NCBI RefSeq assembly: GCF_009674685.1
Contig: NZ_WKJI01000001.1
Location: forward strand, 1,240,001 to 1,304,000
From: Pedobacter puniceum
Lineage (GTDB): Bacteria > Bacteroidota > Bacteroidia > Sphingobacteriales > Sphingobacteriaceae
Length of the DNA stretch: 64,000 nucleotides
Reading direction: 5' to 3'
In this document: positions 1-9,619 of the stretch, one piece after another
Layout of the letters: each line of letters starts with the position of its first letter
Numbering within the stretch: the stretch's first letter is position 1
Program-made: the position numbers and the translations under genes
The notes under the pieces: generated by a model
The model's input: only the letters and a program-made list of their open reading frames with translations
What the model was told of the DNA's origin: nothing
Databases searched by the model: none

Positions 1-528
<528 letters not shown>

Positions 529-661
529 GATATCAAGAAAGTCTTGATCATCATCTAAGATTAATATTATAGGCATAAACTCAAAATAGGTAGCCTGAAA
601 CTTAATCAAAGGAAGAAAAGCTTACAGGTAGGTGTGCTAAAGTAAACAGGTTATTTAAACA

Positions 662-698
662 TTTATACAGTATTTATACCTTTTAATTACCGTATAAA
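662..698. terminator. Imperfect hairpin downstream of the LuxR-type regulator
   Basis: The arms at 662-672 and 688-698 pair over 11 bases with one mismatch around a 15-base AT-rich loop. It lies just past the stop of the minus-strand regulator at 710, where a terminator would be expected, but there is no clear U-run after it. Low confidence. Confidence 0.3.
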
Positions 699-709
699 CA
701 CGCTATATT

Positions 710-1357
710 TTATTCTATTATACCATTCAACACCGCATATTTTATTAATGCCGCAGTATTTTTAACCTTTGTTTTATCAATAAGATTTTGCCTATAACCT
801 TCTATGGTTCTTTTACTTATGAAAAGTTTGTCAGACATTTCATTATTGGTATAACCTTCAGACATGAGGTATAAAATTTCTATTTCTCGAGCAGAAAAAT
901 TATGATGTAAAGCCCAATTTTTCTTTTGTGACGGCAAACTCATCAACTTATCTAAAAACCTTAGAGAAAGCTCATTACAGATGTATTTATGACCATTATG
1001 AACATGTTTTAAAGCAAAAATCAATTCATCAGAACCTATATTTTTAAATAAATAGCCTGATGCACCTTCTTTAAAAGTATCTATAATAAATTCTTCATGA
1101 TCTAACATAGAAAGTATAACTACCGATAGCTGCGGATACCTTTGTTTAATAGTTTTAATTAAATTGACTCCCTCTACATCTGGCACATTGATATTAGCTA
1201 GTAAAATATCGGCCACCAAGCCCGTTTCTAATAAATCAAGTACATCTTTACTATATTGAGAATCAGCCACCACTTTTAAATCTGCATCTCGCTCTAATAA
1301 AATTTTTATACCGTTTCTTACTAGATTATGATTTTCTGCGAGTATGATATTGATCAT
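710..1357 (-). CDS. LuxR/NarL-family response regulator with atypical receiver
   Basis: The 215-residue protein has a receiver domain (about 1-120) and a C-terminal LuxR-type helix-turn-helix (about 150-212, with SAREIEILYLMSEGYTNNEM and the recognition helix SKRTIEGYRQNL). It should bind DNA as a transcription regulator in the cytoplasm. The receiver is unusual: the acidic pair normally DD is E8-N9, and the phosphoacceptor Asp before INxP is Asn55 (LLANINVP). The conserved Ser/Thr (LS before MLDHE) and the Lys in GYLFKN are kept. No histidine kinase lies next to it, so it is an orphan. It may act independently of phosphorylation or through another signal. The family call is firm, the target genes are unknown. 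Confidence 0.9.
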   Translation of the reverse strand: MINIILAENHNLVRNGIKILLERDADLKVVADSQYSKDVLDLLETGLVADILLANINVPDVEGVNLIKTIKQRYPQLSVVILSMLDHEEFIIDTFKEGASGYLFKNIGSDELIFALKHVHNGHKYICNELSLRFLDKLMSLPSQKKNWALHHNFSAREIEILYLMSEGYTNNEMSDKLFISKRTIEGYRQNLIDKTKVKNTAALIKYAVLNGIIE

Positions 1358-1560
1358 GATAGCTGTAATTAGATTTTAAAACATACAAATTCTCGTCGTA
1401 ACATACGCCTATTTGTTTATTAGCAATATGTATACCTAATCAGTTTTTAAATATTTAAACCGCTATTAATTCATAAACTTATCTTATAATAAACATATAA
1501 AGTATAAATAATAATTTATGAATTATAAGTTTCAAATTTGAAGCGCTAGAAATATCAAAT

Positions 1561-2022
1561 ATGAAACGAATATTCTTCTACGGTCAAAAATCACTTACTC
1601 CTGCCCTTTTTACCTTTTCAATGTTGCTCATCATAATCAGTTTTATAACCGATGAGTCTTTGAGCAAACTAGCATTGGTGGCAGCTATTCTTACATTAAT
1701 ATGGATAGGAAAAAAGCAAATGGAATTGAGCCTAAAAATGACCAGTAGAAAACTAGCTGATGGCAAGAGAGATCATCTAGCAACTATAGAAAACAATTTA
1801 GAATGGAACTTCAACAGTAGTAACAAACAAACCACAAAAGTTGATATTCCTAAAAAAAGTCATGATTTAAACTTTAATCATCTGGCTTTAAAGCAAGATA
1901 CAAACCATAAAAGGCTCACAAAAAATTACCCTAAACAATTTCATAAACATGGTATTGAGGTAGCCCAGTTAGAAAGTAACGATAGCTACAGCATTGCCAA
2001 GAAAGCAATTTCCCTAAACTAA
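1561..2022 (+). CDS. Small membrane protein of unknown function upstream of SbtA-like transporter
   Basis: The protein has 153 residues. Two hydrophobic stretches (about 14-29 and 35-50) suggest two membrane helices, followed by a long charged, Asn/Lys/His-rich tail of about 100 residues that looks soluble and poorly ordered. I do not recognise a family. It ends 10 bases before the SbtA-like gene on the same strand, so the two are probably co-transcribed, and a role in modulating that transporter is possible but unproven. Known SbtA partners are PII-like SbtB proteins, and this is not one. Confidence 0.65.
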   Translation: MKRIFFYGQKSLTPALFTFSMLLIIISFITDESLSKLALVAAILTLIWIGKKQMELSLKMTSRKLADGKRDHLATIENNLEWNFNSSNKQTTKVDIPKKSHDLNFNHLALKQDTNHKRLTKNYPKQFHKHGIEVAQLESNDSYSIAKKAISLN

Positions 2023-2032
2023 CCCTTAACTA

Positions 2033-3001
2033 ATGGATCTTCATCTTTTAATTGACAATTTAACAAATCCTGCTCTTTTATTTTTTATTCTTGGTATAAT
2101 AGCTGTAAGACTTAAAAGCGATTTAGCAATACCAGACCAAACATCAAAATTTATTTCTCTTTATTTATTATTCTCTATTGGTTTTAAAGGCGGACAAGAA
2201 TTAGCTCATAGCGAGTTTTCCATGTCGATTATTTATGCCATCATTTTTGGTATATGCACAGCCACTGCCATACCTTTTTACACCTTTTTTATTCTCAAGA
2301 AAAAGCTTTCTGTTTACAATGCTGGGGCAATTGCTGCTGCTTATGGCTCGGTAAGTGCTGTTACTTTTGTTACAGCAGTTTCTTTCTTAGAAATACAAAA
2401 TATAGGCTTTAATGGACATATGGTTGCTGTGATGGCGCTTATGGAAGCTCCTGCTATTATTATAGGTGTTATTTTGATAAGGATTTTTGCTAAAAACGAC
2501 CCTATGAAACCGCAACAAAGCCTCAGCCAAATTATTAAACACTCTTTTACTAACGGTAGTGTACTGCTTATTTTAGGAAGTTTAATCATTGGACTTTTGG
2601 CAAGTGATGAGCAAGCCATGGGTATTAAACCTTTTACTACCGATATTTTTAAAGGTTTTCTAGCAATATTCTTACTTGATATGGGAATTGTTAGCGGTAA
2701 AAAGCTACAAGATTTCTTAAACAGCGGTAAATTTACTGTGGTTTTTGCTACAGTAACACCTTTAGTAAATGGATTAATTGTAGCTTACTTAAGTAGAATC
2801 ATTACCCATGAACCTGGTGATAGATTTATTATGGCTGTTTTAGCTGCCAGTGCTTCTTATATAGCTGTACCAGCTGCCATGAAAATTGCTGTACCTAAAG
2901 CCAACCCAGGTATTTTCATCCCAATGGCTTTAGCCGTAACCTTCCCTGTAAATATTACCATTGGTATGCCTGCTTATTTAGCGGTTATATTATGTAGTTA
3001 A
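2033..3001 (+). CDS. SbtA-family sodium-dependent bicarbonate transporter (DUF897)
   Basis: At 322 residues, this protein is made almost entirely of hydrophobic helices (about ten), starting MDLHLLIDNLTNPALLFFIL, with the family signature of a first helix after DNLTNPALLFF and the stretch SIGFKGGQELA. A second, similar half begins about residue 170, matching the two inverted repeats of SbtA. The family takes up bicarbonate with sodium across the inner membrane; in heterotrophs it is thought to feed carboxylases, but substrate is inferred from family alone. It follows a small membrane protein by 10 bases and converges on operon A with a strong hairpin between them. Confidence 0.85.
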   Translation: MDLHLLIDNLTNPALLFFILGIIAVRLKSDLAIPDQTSKFISLYLLFSIGFKGGQELAHSEFSMSIIYAIIFGICTATAIPFYTFFILKKKLSVYNAGAIAAAYGSVSAVTFVTAVSFLEIQNIGFNGHMVAVMALMEAPAIIIGVILIRIFAKNDPMKPQQSLSQIIKHSFTNGSVLLILGSLIIGLLASDEQAMGIKPFTTDIFKGFLAIFLLDMGIVSGKKLQDFLNSGKFTVVFATVTPLVNGLIVAYLSRIITHEPGDRFIMAVLAASASYIAVPAAMKIAVPKANPGIFIPMALAVTFPVNITIGMPAYLAVILCS

Positions 3002-3070
3002 TTAGTTGGTTGGGGGTATTAGATACTTAGGTGATTAGTTCTGATAGCTACGGGGAGTTAGGTGACTAAG
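3001..3070. repeat. Extragenic repeat family, copy 1
   Basis: Just after the SbtA-like stop there is a GGTTAGTT / GAGTTAGGTGACTAAG type sequence containing GATAGCTACGGGGAG. The same elements (TTAGGTGGTTAG units and a GATAGCTATCGGG core) recur at 4891-4956, 19945-20016 and 32370-32415, always between genes. This is a degenerate copy. Confidence 0.55.
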
Positions 3071-3084
3071 CGGATGATATATAT

Positions 3085-3132
3085 AAAAAATGAGTTGTTA
3101 GTTTTAACGATGATTTTAAAACTAACAACTCA
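3085..3132 (-). terminator. Rho-independent terminator of operon A
   Basis: Perfect 16-bp arms at 3091-3106 and 3117-3132 enclose a 10-base loop. Read on the minus strand the stem is followed by TTTTTT, so it should stop transcription leaving the FucP-like gene that ends at 3146. On the plus strand it also separates the convergent SbtA-like gene, though the plus-side T-run is weak. Confidence 0.8.
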
Positions 3133-3145
3133 TCACTTTTAACTC

Positions 3146-4441
3146 TCAACTTTTAACGCCCACTTCGCTTCGCTTCCATCCAAAAAATAAGATGATGATA
3201 AAGCAAAAGAAAGGAATAAGATAACCTATTTGTATATTATCTCCATTATAATCTATTACTGTACCCATTAAATAAGGCAAAATAGCACCACCAACAATAG
3301 ACATTATAAGCCAAGATGAACCGGGTTTTGTTTCTTCTCCAAGATTGGTAATACCTAAAGAAAAAATGGTTGGAAACATAATAGACATTAAAAAACCAAT
3401 GATTCCTAAAGCGTAAATCACGAAAATACCTTGCGTAGTAACAGCTAACAAACACATCAGCGCTGCTAAAACCGCATATAAGGACAATAATTTACGTGGT
3501 GTAGTATATTTTAAAAAGAAAGTACCTACAAACCTACCAGCCATAAATAAGAAGCCATAAATGGTTAAATAGTAAGCTGCTGATTTTTCATCTAAACCAG
3601 CGCCTTGCTGCGCCATTCTGATAAAAAAGCTGGTTACACATACTTGCGCACCTACATAAAAGAATTGTGCTATAACCGCCCATCTTAAATGGCGATGTTT
3701 TAGGACTGCAAAAAATCCGGTTTTGGCTTTTTCTTCTTTACTTGGCTTTATTTCTGGGAAATGGATAAAATAAAACAAAACAGCAACCAAAATTACGATG
3801 ATACCTAATACCAAATAAGGAGTTTTAACTGCTGCTGCTTCAGAAAATAAATAGCTCATTTTTTCGCTCTTTGGCATATCCGCTAGCTGCGCTGCTGTAT
3901 ATTCTTTTCCAGATAATATAAAGTTTGCGCCAATAATAGGCGCTACCATAGCTGCCAACCCGTTAAATGATGCAGCTAAGTTTAATCGGGTTGTTGCCCC
4001 TTCTGGCTTACCTAAGATGGCGGCATAAGGGTTTGCTGCTGTTTCTAAAACGGTTAAACCGCAACCAATAATAAACAAAGCAATTAAGAAAATACTGTAT
4101 GATAGCGTATTTGCAGCCGGAATAAACAAAAATGCTCCCATTGCAAATACCAATAAACCTATAATCATACTGGCTTTATAGCCAAATTTTCTGAGCATCA
4201 TTCCGGCTGGAATAGCCATTAAAAAATAAGCTAAAAAAATAGAGGTATCTATTAAAGTAGACTGTCTGTTATTTAGCTGACAAGCTTTTTTTAAGTGCGG
4301 AATCAAGATAGAATCCAAATTATGAGCCATCCCCCATAAAAAAAACAAACACACTATTAAGATAAAAGGCAATACATAGTTTTGTTTTGATCCTTCACTT
4401 TGGCTTAATACCGATGACTGATTTACTGAGTTCGTATTCAT
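3146..4441 (-). CDS. FucP-like sugar:proton symporter (MFS)
   Basis: The 431-residue protein has about 12 membrane helices and resembles the L-fucose:H+ symporter branch of the major facilitator superfamily, seen in LFFLWGMAHNLDSILIPHLK near residue 33, the helix-rich ETAANPYAAILG segment in helix 5 and NLAASFNGLAAMVAP in the next helix. It should import a sugar or sugar derivative across the inner membrane. It is the last gene of operon A, one base after the MaoC gene, so the substrate is probably whatever GH78/GH2 release and the CoA-linked enzymes process. Substrate specificity (fucose, galactose, glucose, rhamnose-like) cannot be read from sequence. Confidence 0.88.
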   Translation of the reverse strand: MNTNSVNQSSVLSQSEGSKQNYVLPFILIVCLFFLWGMAHNLDSILIPHLKKACQLNNRQSTLIDTSIFLAYFLMAIPAGMMLRKFGYKASMIIGLLVFAMGAFLFIPAANTLSYSIFLIALFIIGCGLTVLETAANPYAAILGKPEGATTRLNLAASFNGLAAMVAPIIGANFILSGKEYTAAQLADMPKSEKMSYLFSEAAAVKTPYLVLGIIVILVAVLFYFIHFPEIKPSKEEKAKTGFFAVLKHRHLRWAVIAQFFYVGAQVCVTSFFIRMAQQGAGLDEKSAAYYLTIYGFLFMAGRFVGTFFLKYTTPRKLLSLYAVLAALMCLLAVTTQGIFVIYALGIIGFLMSIMFPTIFSLGITNLGEETKPGSSWLIMSIVGGAILPYLMGTVIDYNGDNIQIGYLIPFFCFIIILFFGWKRSEVGVKS

Positions 4442-4442
4442 A

Positions 4443-4889
4443 TCAAACAGATTTTCTTTTTACCAATAAGATATGATCACACACCAAAACTACCTCGCCA
4501 TGTTGATTAATAACCTCTACATGTTCTGTAACGTTACCATATTCGGGCTTTTTAGCATCAGATTTGGCAGAAATGGTAATTTCTGAATGGATGGTATCGC
4601 CAATAAAAACAGGCTTAATAAATCTTAACCTATCATAACCTTTAGACATCGCCTCAGGGTTTATTTCCGAAGCTGTTAAGCCAATACCAATGCTAAATAT
4701 CATGGTACCATGCGCAATACGCTGCTTAAAAGGCTGTGTCTTACACCATTCTGCATCCATATGGTGCGGAAAAAAATCTCCGGTATGCCCTGCATGAACT
4801 ACAAAATCTGTCTCGGTAATGGTTCTACCTAAGGTTACTCTTTTCTCTTCTAATTGGTAATCCTCAAAAAAAATCGACTTAAAATACAT
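4443..4889 (-). CDS. MaoC-family hydratase/dehydratase
   Basis: The 148-residue single hot-dog domain is a normal length for MaoC-like enoyl-CoA hydratases. The hydratase-2 motif GDxNPxH is present as GDFFPHH (Asp38 and His43 keep the catalytic pair, the Asn is replaced by Phe40), followed by RIAHGTM. The family hydrates or dehydrates acyl-CoA thioesters in the cytoplasm. In operon A it sits between the Gfo/Idh/MocA gene and the MFS permease, and together with two CoA-transferases upstream it suggests that a CoA-bound hydroxy acid is processed. The exact substrate is unknown; the Asn-to-Phe change may mark a substrate subclass. Confidence 0.85.
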   Translation of the reverse strand: MYFKSIFFEDYQLEEKRVTLGRTITETDFVVHAGHTGDFFPHHMDAEWCKTQPFKQRIAHGTMIFSIGIGLTASEINPEAMSKGYDRLRFIKPVFIGDTIHSEITISAKSDAKKPEYGNVTEHVEVINQHGEVVLVCDHILLVKRKSV

Positions 4890-4890
4890 A

Positions 4891-5037
4891 TTTAGTTGTT
4901 AGGTGGTTAGGTATTAGTTGGTTAGTTTGTTAGGTGGTTAGTTGTTAGTTTGTTAGACAATAAGTGCTTTAGACAGCGGTCATCGGACTTTTCACTATCC
5001 ACCTCAGACAGCGGTCATCGGTCCTCGGTCATCGGAC
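4891..5037. repeat. Extragenic repeat family, copy 2, plus GACAGCGGTCATCGG direct repeats
   Basis: The gap between the MaoC start and the oxidoreductase stop is filled with two kinds of repeat. Bases 4891-4956 hold several TTAGGTGGTTAG / TTAGTTGGTTAG units. Then AGACAGCGGTCATCGG occurs exactly at 4971-4986 and 5006-5021, with a partial third copy (CTCGGTCATCGGACT) at about 5024-5037. No gene or promoter was recognised in it. Confidence 0.7.
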
Positions 5038-5040
5038 TCT

Positions 5041-6084
5041 TTACTTTAAACTCACTTCATAAGCTTTCTCTACCAGCATCATGGTTTGGAAAACGTCTTC
5101 TACGCTAGTGGGTAAAACCTTAGTTTCTCCGTTTTTATAGCGCATGAGGCTAGACATGGTACCAATAAAAGCATCGGGAAACCAAGAACCTTCTAAATTG
5201 ATACTTTTCCATTCTGGTGCTTTTTCGTCTTCTAATAAGCAATATTCAAAAACATCGGGTACACCATTAGGATAATCCATTAACAAACCCATTTTAGCTT
5301 TTATAGCTCCTTTAGTACCTTCCCATTTAATAAAGCTTTCTTGATGATGCGGGCCAAAAGCATGATCGTGGTTGGTATTGATAACTGAGTGTAACGTATC
5401 GCCATAATCCAAAATAATGGTAGAACGAGATGAGGATAACTTCTTTGCAGGATGTTTTAAAGTTTTAGCTAAAACACCTTTTGGGTTACCTAAAAAAGAG
5501 CGCATTAAATCTATATAATGAATACTATGGTATTGGATTTCTAAACGTGGGTGCACCATCACATGCGGAAATAACTCCCAAGGTGTTTCTACGGTTACCC
5601 TGACCTCCATATCGTATAAATCGCCTAAGAAACCTTTTTCTATAAGATATCTGGCTGCACTTACATAAGGTGCAAAACGCAACTGGCAGTTGATGGCCGC
5701 TACCAAATTCTTCTTTCTACAAACTTCTAGGATATCTTGTGTTTGCTGGATATCATCGCCCATAGGCTTTTGTATCAGAACAGCGCTACCGTCTGGCAAT
5801 TGTTCTAAGATACTGATATAACTTTCGGGCATGGTTGTAATATCATAAACCGCATTTGAAGGCGCTTTAGCTACTGCATCAGCAACAGAATCATAAACAT
5901 TAGGAATATGAAAATCTTGCGCTACCTGCGCCGCTCTTTCCCTGGTACGATTGGTAATTCCTACAACCTCAAAACCTGCTTTTTTATAGGCAGGTAAATG
6001 GGCATCTTTTACAATTCCGCCTGCACCAATCATAATGATGGGCAACTTTTTTTGAGGTAATATAGGATGATATTGAATATCCAT
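5041..6084 (-). CDS. Gfo/Idh/MocA-family oxidoreductase
   Basis: This 347-residue protein has an N-terminal Rossmann fold (PIIMIGAGGIVKDAHLPAY, residues 15-33) that binds NAD(P), the EKP-type motif as QKP at 105-107 (Lys106 kept), and a C-terminal alpha/beta substrate domain with HSIHYIDLMRSFLG. It should oxidise or reduce a sugar or sugar-acid ring carbon in the cytoplasm. It has no signal peptide. It lies in operon A, 30 bases after the SBP-like gene ending at 6115, and before MaoC. Such enzymes can make 3-keto sugars, which would set up elimination chemistry, but that role is inferred. Confidence 0.88.
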   Translation of the reverse strand: MDIQYHPILPQKKLPIIMIGAGGIVKDAHLPAYKKAGFEVVGITNRTRERAAQVAQDFHIPNVYDSVADAVAKAPSNAVYDITTMPESYISILEQLPDGSAVLIQKPMGDDIQQTQDILEVCRKKNLVAAINCQLRFAPYVSAARYLIEKGFLGDLYDMEVRVTVETPWELFPHVMVHPRLEIQYHSIHYIDLMRSFLGNPKGVLAKTLKHPAKKLSSSRSTIILDYGDTLHSVINTNHDHAFGPHHQESFIKWEGTKGAIKAKMGLLMDYPNGVPDVFEYCLLEDEKAPEWKSINLEGSWFPDAFIGTMSSLMRYKNGETKVLPTSVEDVFQTMMLVEKAYEVSLK

Positions 6085-6114
6085 ATCTATTAAATATTTT
6101 ATTTAATTAAAAAA

Positions 6115-7341
6115 CTATAAAATATTGATTGTATTTATTTTATGCTGAGTATCTTCTAGTAAAACTTTTACATCACTGGTAGTTGAACATGCTTTCACAA
6201 CCAACTCATCTATTAAGTTTGCAATGGCAGACCAATGCTTGCTTTGTGGCAACGTTTTAGCATGTTTATGCAACTCTTCTAACTTATGATAATAAGGAAT
6301 GATACGATTAACATCAGCATCTTGCCAGGTAGATTTTCTACAGCCAATACCCCCTTCTAAAGTGAGTAATTTATCTTGCTGAGCTTGGGTTGCATACTTC
6401 ACAAAAGCCAATGCTATATCCTGGTGTTTACTTCCTGTACCCACGGCATACATCCAATACACATTTAAAGAACAAGCTTCACCGTTGCCAACTTTGGGTA
6501 AGCCTGCTACATCAACCTTACCTTTAACTTTTGAGCTTTCTGAAACTTCACAAACAGCCGCAAAGCCAAACCAATTCACCATCATGGCTACCTCGCCACG
6601 GGCAAAAGCCTCACCTGCTTGTACAGATTCATATTGCGCTGATTGTGGATGTATAGCTTGATGATTCTTTAATAAATCTCTATAAAATATTAAACCATCA
6701 GCAGCTTCTGGGGTGTTAATTTGGATATTTCCATCTGCGTCAAGCAATTCACCTCCTCGGCTCCATAGCTGTAAACAAAAATCAAAAACGGTATTATGCC
6801 CATCAGGAAAAGCTGCTATCACAGTACCGTATAAATTATCCTCAGGTCTTTGAAAAAATTCGGCTATTTCTATAAAATCATCCCAGCTTAGGGGCACTTT
6901 TAAATCCTTACCATACAAGTCTTTAAACTTTTGCTGCTCTTGCGGAGATTCAAATAAATCTTTACGATATATTAAGCACTCAGGTCCATCATGAAAAGGC
7001 AAACCCAATAATTTACCATCAAACTGTTGAATATCTAATAAAGAGTTACTCCATACAGCAAGCTCTTGCTTATTTAGAGCAGGTTTAATATCTGCTATAG
7101 CATTAGCTGTATAGGCTTCTAATAACCAATCGGTTACTAAATGTGCTGAATCCCAGTTTCCATTTTTTAAGCCTTCATTAGTGATTAATTCATGATGCAA
7201 TTCGGGTAAGTCCATTGCTATAAACTCGGCCTCAAGCTTACAACCTGTTGCTACGCAAAAGCTTTCCCAAATCTTTTGCATACTGCGCTCAAAAGGTTCA
7301 AACTTTCTTACCGCAAACCTAAACTTGTTTGTATTACTCAT
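6115..7341 (-). CDS. Solute-binding-protein-like protein without signal peptide (copy 1)
   Basis: The 408-residue fold resembles family 1 extracellular sugar-binding proteins: [15 protein letters not shown], the [15 protein letters not shown] segment, [16 protein letters not shown] and [14 protein letters not shown] are typical SBP segments. The N-terminus ([20 protein letters not shown]) carries no hydrophobic leader or lipobox, so it should stay in the cytoplasm. There is no ABC permease or ATPase gene anywhere in the window. It overlaps the CoA-transferase gene upstream by 8 bases, so translation is coupled. It may bind a cytosolic sugar or acyl-CoA intermediate, but no function is demonstrated for such leaderless members. 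Confidence 0.8.
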   Translation of the reverse strand: MSNTNKFRFAVRKFEPFERSMQKIWESFCVATGCKLEAEFIAMDLPELHHELITNEGLKNGNWDSAHLVTDWLLEAYTANAIADIKPALNKQELAVWSNSLLDIQQFDGKLLGLPFHDGPECLIYRKDLFESPQEQQKFKDLYGKDLKVPLSWDDFIEIAEFFQRPEDNLYGTVIAAFPDGHNTVFDFCLQLWSRGGELLDADGNIQINTPEAADGLIFYRDLLKNHQAIHPQSAQYESVQAGEAFARGEVAMMVNWFGFAAVCEVSESSKVKGKVDVAGLPKVGNGEACSLNVYWMYAVGTGSKHQDIALAFVKYATQAQQDKLLTLEGGIGCRKSTWQDADVNRIIPYYHKLEELHKHAKTLPQSKHWSAIANLIDELVVKACSTTSDVKVLLEDTQHKINTINIL

Positions 7342-8479
7342 TTGATAACTCTTTTATAATCTTAGCATTATCTTGCCCTAATGCAGGTGACGCTTTCGCT
7401 GATGTTAATAGCTGACCATCCATACGAATAGGGCAACGCGTGGTTTTATAAGAGAAACCATCTAACATGGTAACCTCTTGCAGCATCTCTAAAGCTTTAA
7501 AACCATCATGGGCCATTAACTTATCCCAGGTTAAAACATCTGCACACCAAATATCTGCTGGCTCTAGTACAGATAGCCATTTTTCTGTTGTATCTGTCTT
7601 CAAATGCGAGGCTAAAACCGCTTTTATTTCATCTCTCTTATCAAAAGCCTCTGCAGTTTCTTGATAGGCTAGCAAGGCATCGCAGCTTAATAAATTACCT
7701 AAAACTGGTATTTGCCCCATAGCTAAAGCTAACCATCCGTTTTGGGTTTGATATATCCCGTAAGGAGCGCCTAAATAAGCATGAGCATTGTTACTAGCTG
7801 TTCTTTGTGGTAACTGTCCGCCATCTCTGTTAAAAGTAGTAATAGCTTCAAACTGGAAATCAAAAGCGGTTTCTAGCATACTTACCTGTACCAAAGCCCC
7901 CATACCACTTATAGCCTTCTTTACCAAACAAGCCAATAAACCATTTGCTAAGTTTGCCCCTGCCAGCATATCTATGATAGATAAACCCATAGGAACAGGA
8001 CCATCATCAGCATCGCCACTTAACCAAGTTAAACCACTTAAAGATTGTAGAAGTAAATCTTGTCCCGGGTTACCTTTCCAAATGCCATCGGTACCGTAAC
8101 CCGATATTTCACCATAAACCACCTGCGGGTTTTGGGCTTTTACGCTTTCATAATCAAAACCTAGTCTTTCCATAACGCCAGGTCTGAAATTATGCATCAC
8201 CACATCGGCTTTGCGTATTAATTTCCAAATCCACTCGCGGTCTTTTTCATCTTTAATATCTACAGCAAAGCTTTCTTTATTTCTGTTAATAGCATGAAAA
8301 ACAGAAGATTCTCCGTTTAAAATAACGTTGGAAGTATATAAATGCCTGCAAATATCTCCTGTTTCTGGTCGTTCTATTTTAATAACCCGAGCACCTAAAT
8401 CGGCCAAGCGCAAACTTGCTGACGGACCAGAAAGAAACTGACTAAAGTCTACAACTAAATAATCTTTTAAAGGCATCAT
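7334..8479 (-). CDS. CaiB/BaiF class III CoA-transferase (copy 2)
   Basis: The 381-residue protein matches the class III CoA-transferase family along its length: [22 protein letters not shown] at the N-terminus, [36 protein letters not shown], and the catalytic Asp170 in [11 protein letters not shown]. The enzyme transfers CoA between carboxylic acids through an aspartyl-CoA intermediate in the cytoplasm. It overlaps the first CoA-transferase by 4 bases (ATGA) and the SBP-like gene by 8, so the three are translated together. It is clearly a paralogue of its neighbour and the two may form a heterodimer, since the family makes interlocked dimers. Substrates are unknown. Confidence 0.9.
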   Translation of the reverse strand: MMPLKDYLVVDFSQFLSGPSASLRLADLGARVIKIERPETGDICRHLYTSNVILNGESSVFHAINRNKESFAVDIKDEKDREWIWKLIRKADVVMHNFRPGVMERLGFDYESVKAQNPQVVYGEISGYGTDGIWKGNPGQDLLLQSLSGLTWLSGDADDGPVPMGLSIIDMLAGANLANGLLACLVKKAISGMGALVQVSMLETAFDFQFEAITTFNRDGGQLPQRTASNNAHAYLGAPYGIYQTQNGWLALAMGQIPVLGNLLSCDALLAYQETAEAFDKRDEIKAVLASHLKTDTTEKWLSVLEPADIWCADVLTWDKLMAHDGFKALEMLQEVTMLDGFSYKTTRCPIRMDGQLLTSAKASPALGQDNAKIIKELSNE

Positions 8480-9618
8480 AAGTTAAATTCCTGATTTATA
8501 GCTACTGTATGCGCACCAGCTTTAGGAGCTGCTTTTGCTGAAAATAATTTTTGACGATTGATTTGAATAGGACTTCTGGTGCTGGTTAATGGTGTGCCAT
8601 CTGGCAAATCTAGCTGTTGCTGCATATCCAGAATCTTATAAGCTTCGTGGTTTAGAATTTCCTGATAATTATAAACCTTAGAACACCATATTTTTTGCTC
8701 TTCAAGGATGAATATCCAAGCATCGGTTTCTTTTTTAATGAGCTGCTGGGCTATTAAAGTATTGATTTCATCTCGCTTAGTAAACCAATCTTCTTTTTTG
8801 CTGTAAGCTGATAAATCTACACCTAAAACCTCTCCTAAATGCCATAAATTACCCATAGCTAAAGTAATGTAGCTATCAGCAGTTTGGTATATCCCGTAAG
8901 GAGCGCTCAAATAGGCGTGTCCATTTCCTTTAACCGAGCTTCTATCAGGGAGTTTTCCTCCGTCATTTAAATAACTGGTTAAAACTTCAAATTGCACATC
9001 TAGGATAGATTCCATCAGGCTAACTTCTACCAAAGCACCTGTTTGGGTTTTAGCTCTTCTGATTAAAGCGGCCAAAATACCTTGGCATAAATGAGCACCA
9101 CAAACCATATCGGCGACAGCTAAACCAAAGGGAACAGGGCCTTTTTGTTTTGTACCAGAAAGCCAGGTTAAACCTGATAAAGACTGGATTAATAAATCTT
9201 GCCCCGGTTTGTTTGCCCAAGGACCTTTATTGCCGTAACCCGTTACTATGGCGTAGATAACTTTAGAATTAAGCTTTTTTACCTGCTCATAATCTAAACC
9301 TATTTTCTCCATCACTCCCGGACGAAAGTTATGGGTAATGATATCTGCCTGCTGAATAAGCTTTTTGATGCGCTCTAAATCTTCAGGATTTTTCAAATCG
9401 GCGGCGTAAGACTCTTTATTACGGTTAATGGTATGAAAAACTAAGCTATCACCATCTATAAATAGATTCTTAATAGCAATTTGCCTACCCGCCTCGCCTT
9501 TTACGGGGCGTTCTATTTTGATGACACGAGCACCTAAATCGGCCAGTTTTAAACCAGCCGATGGCGCTGCCATAAACTGTGCAAATTCTAACACCAATAA
9601 GCCTTCTAGTGGTTTCAT
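8476..9618 (-). CDS. CaiB/BaiF class III CoA-transferase (copy 1)
   Basis: At 380 residues and collinear with the following gene, this CoA-transferase shares long blocks with it ([34 protein letters not shown]). The catalytic aspartate is Asp170 in [10 protein letters not shown]. Both active sites look intact, so this is not a catalytic/inactive pair. It starts 1 base after the SBP-like gene ending at 9620 and overlaps the second copy by 4 bases. In operon A, downstream of a sugar-acid dehydratase, it could activate a sugar-derived carboxylate as a CoA ester. That is inference from context, not from known members. Confidence 0.9.
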   Translation of the reverse strand: MKPLEGLLVLEFAQFMAAPSAGLKLADLGARVIKIERPVKGEAGRQIAIKNLFIDGDSLVFHTINRNKESYAADLKNPEDLERIKKLIQQADIITHNFRPGVMEKIGLDYEQVKKLNSKVIYAIVTGYGNKGPWANKPGQDLLIQSLSGLTWLSGTKQKGPVPFGLAVADMVCGAHLCQGILAALIRRAKTQTGALVEVSLMESILDVQFEVLTSYLNDGGKLPDRSSVKGNGHAYLSAPYGIYQTADSYITLAMGNLWHLGEVLGVDLSAYSKKEDWFTKRDEINTLIAQQLIKKETDAWIFILEEQKIWCSKVYNYQEILNHEAYKILDMQQQLDLPDGTPLTSTRSPIQINRQKLFSAKAAPKAGAHTVAINQEFNL

Positions 9619-9619
9619 A

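Noticed and set aside
3246-3455. Small open frame antisense or out of frame inside the FucP-like gene
   Set aside because: It is a shadow of a well-supported membrane protein gene, like similar frames inside the glycosidase genes.
4891-4956. CRISPR-like array
   Set aside because: The units have no fixed spacers and are short; no cas genes are present.
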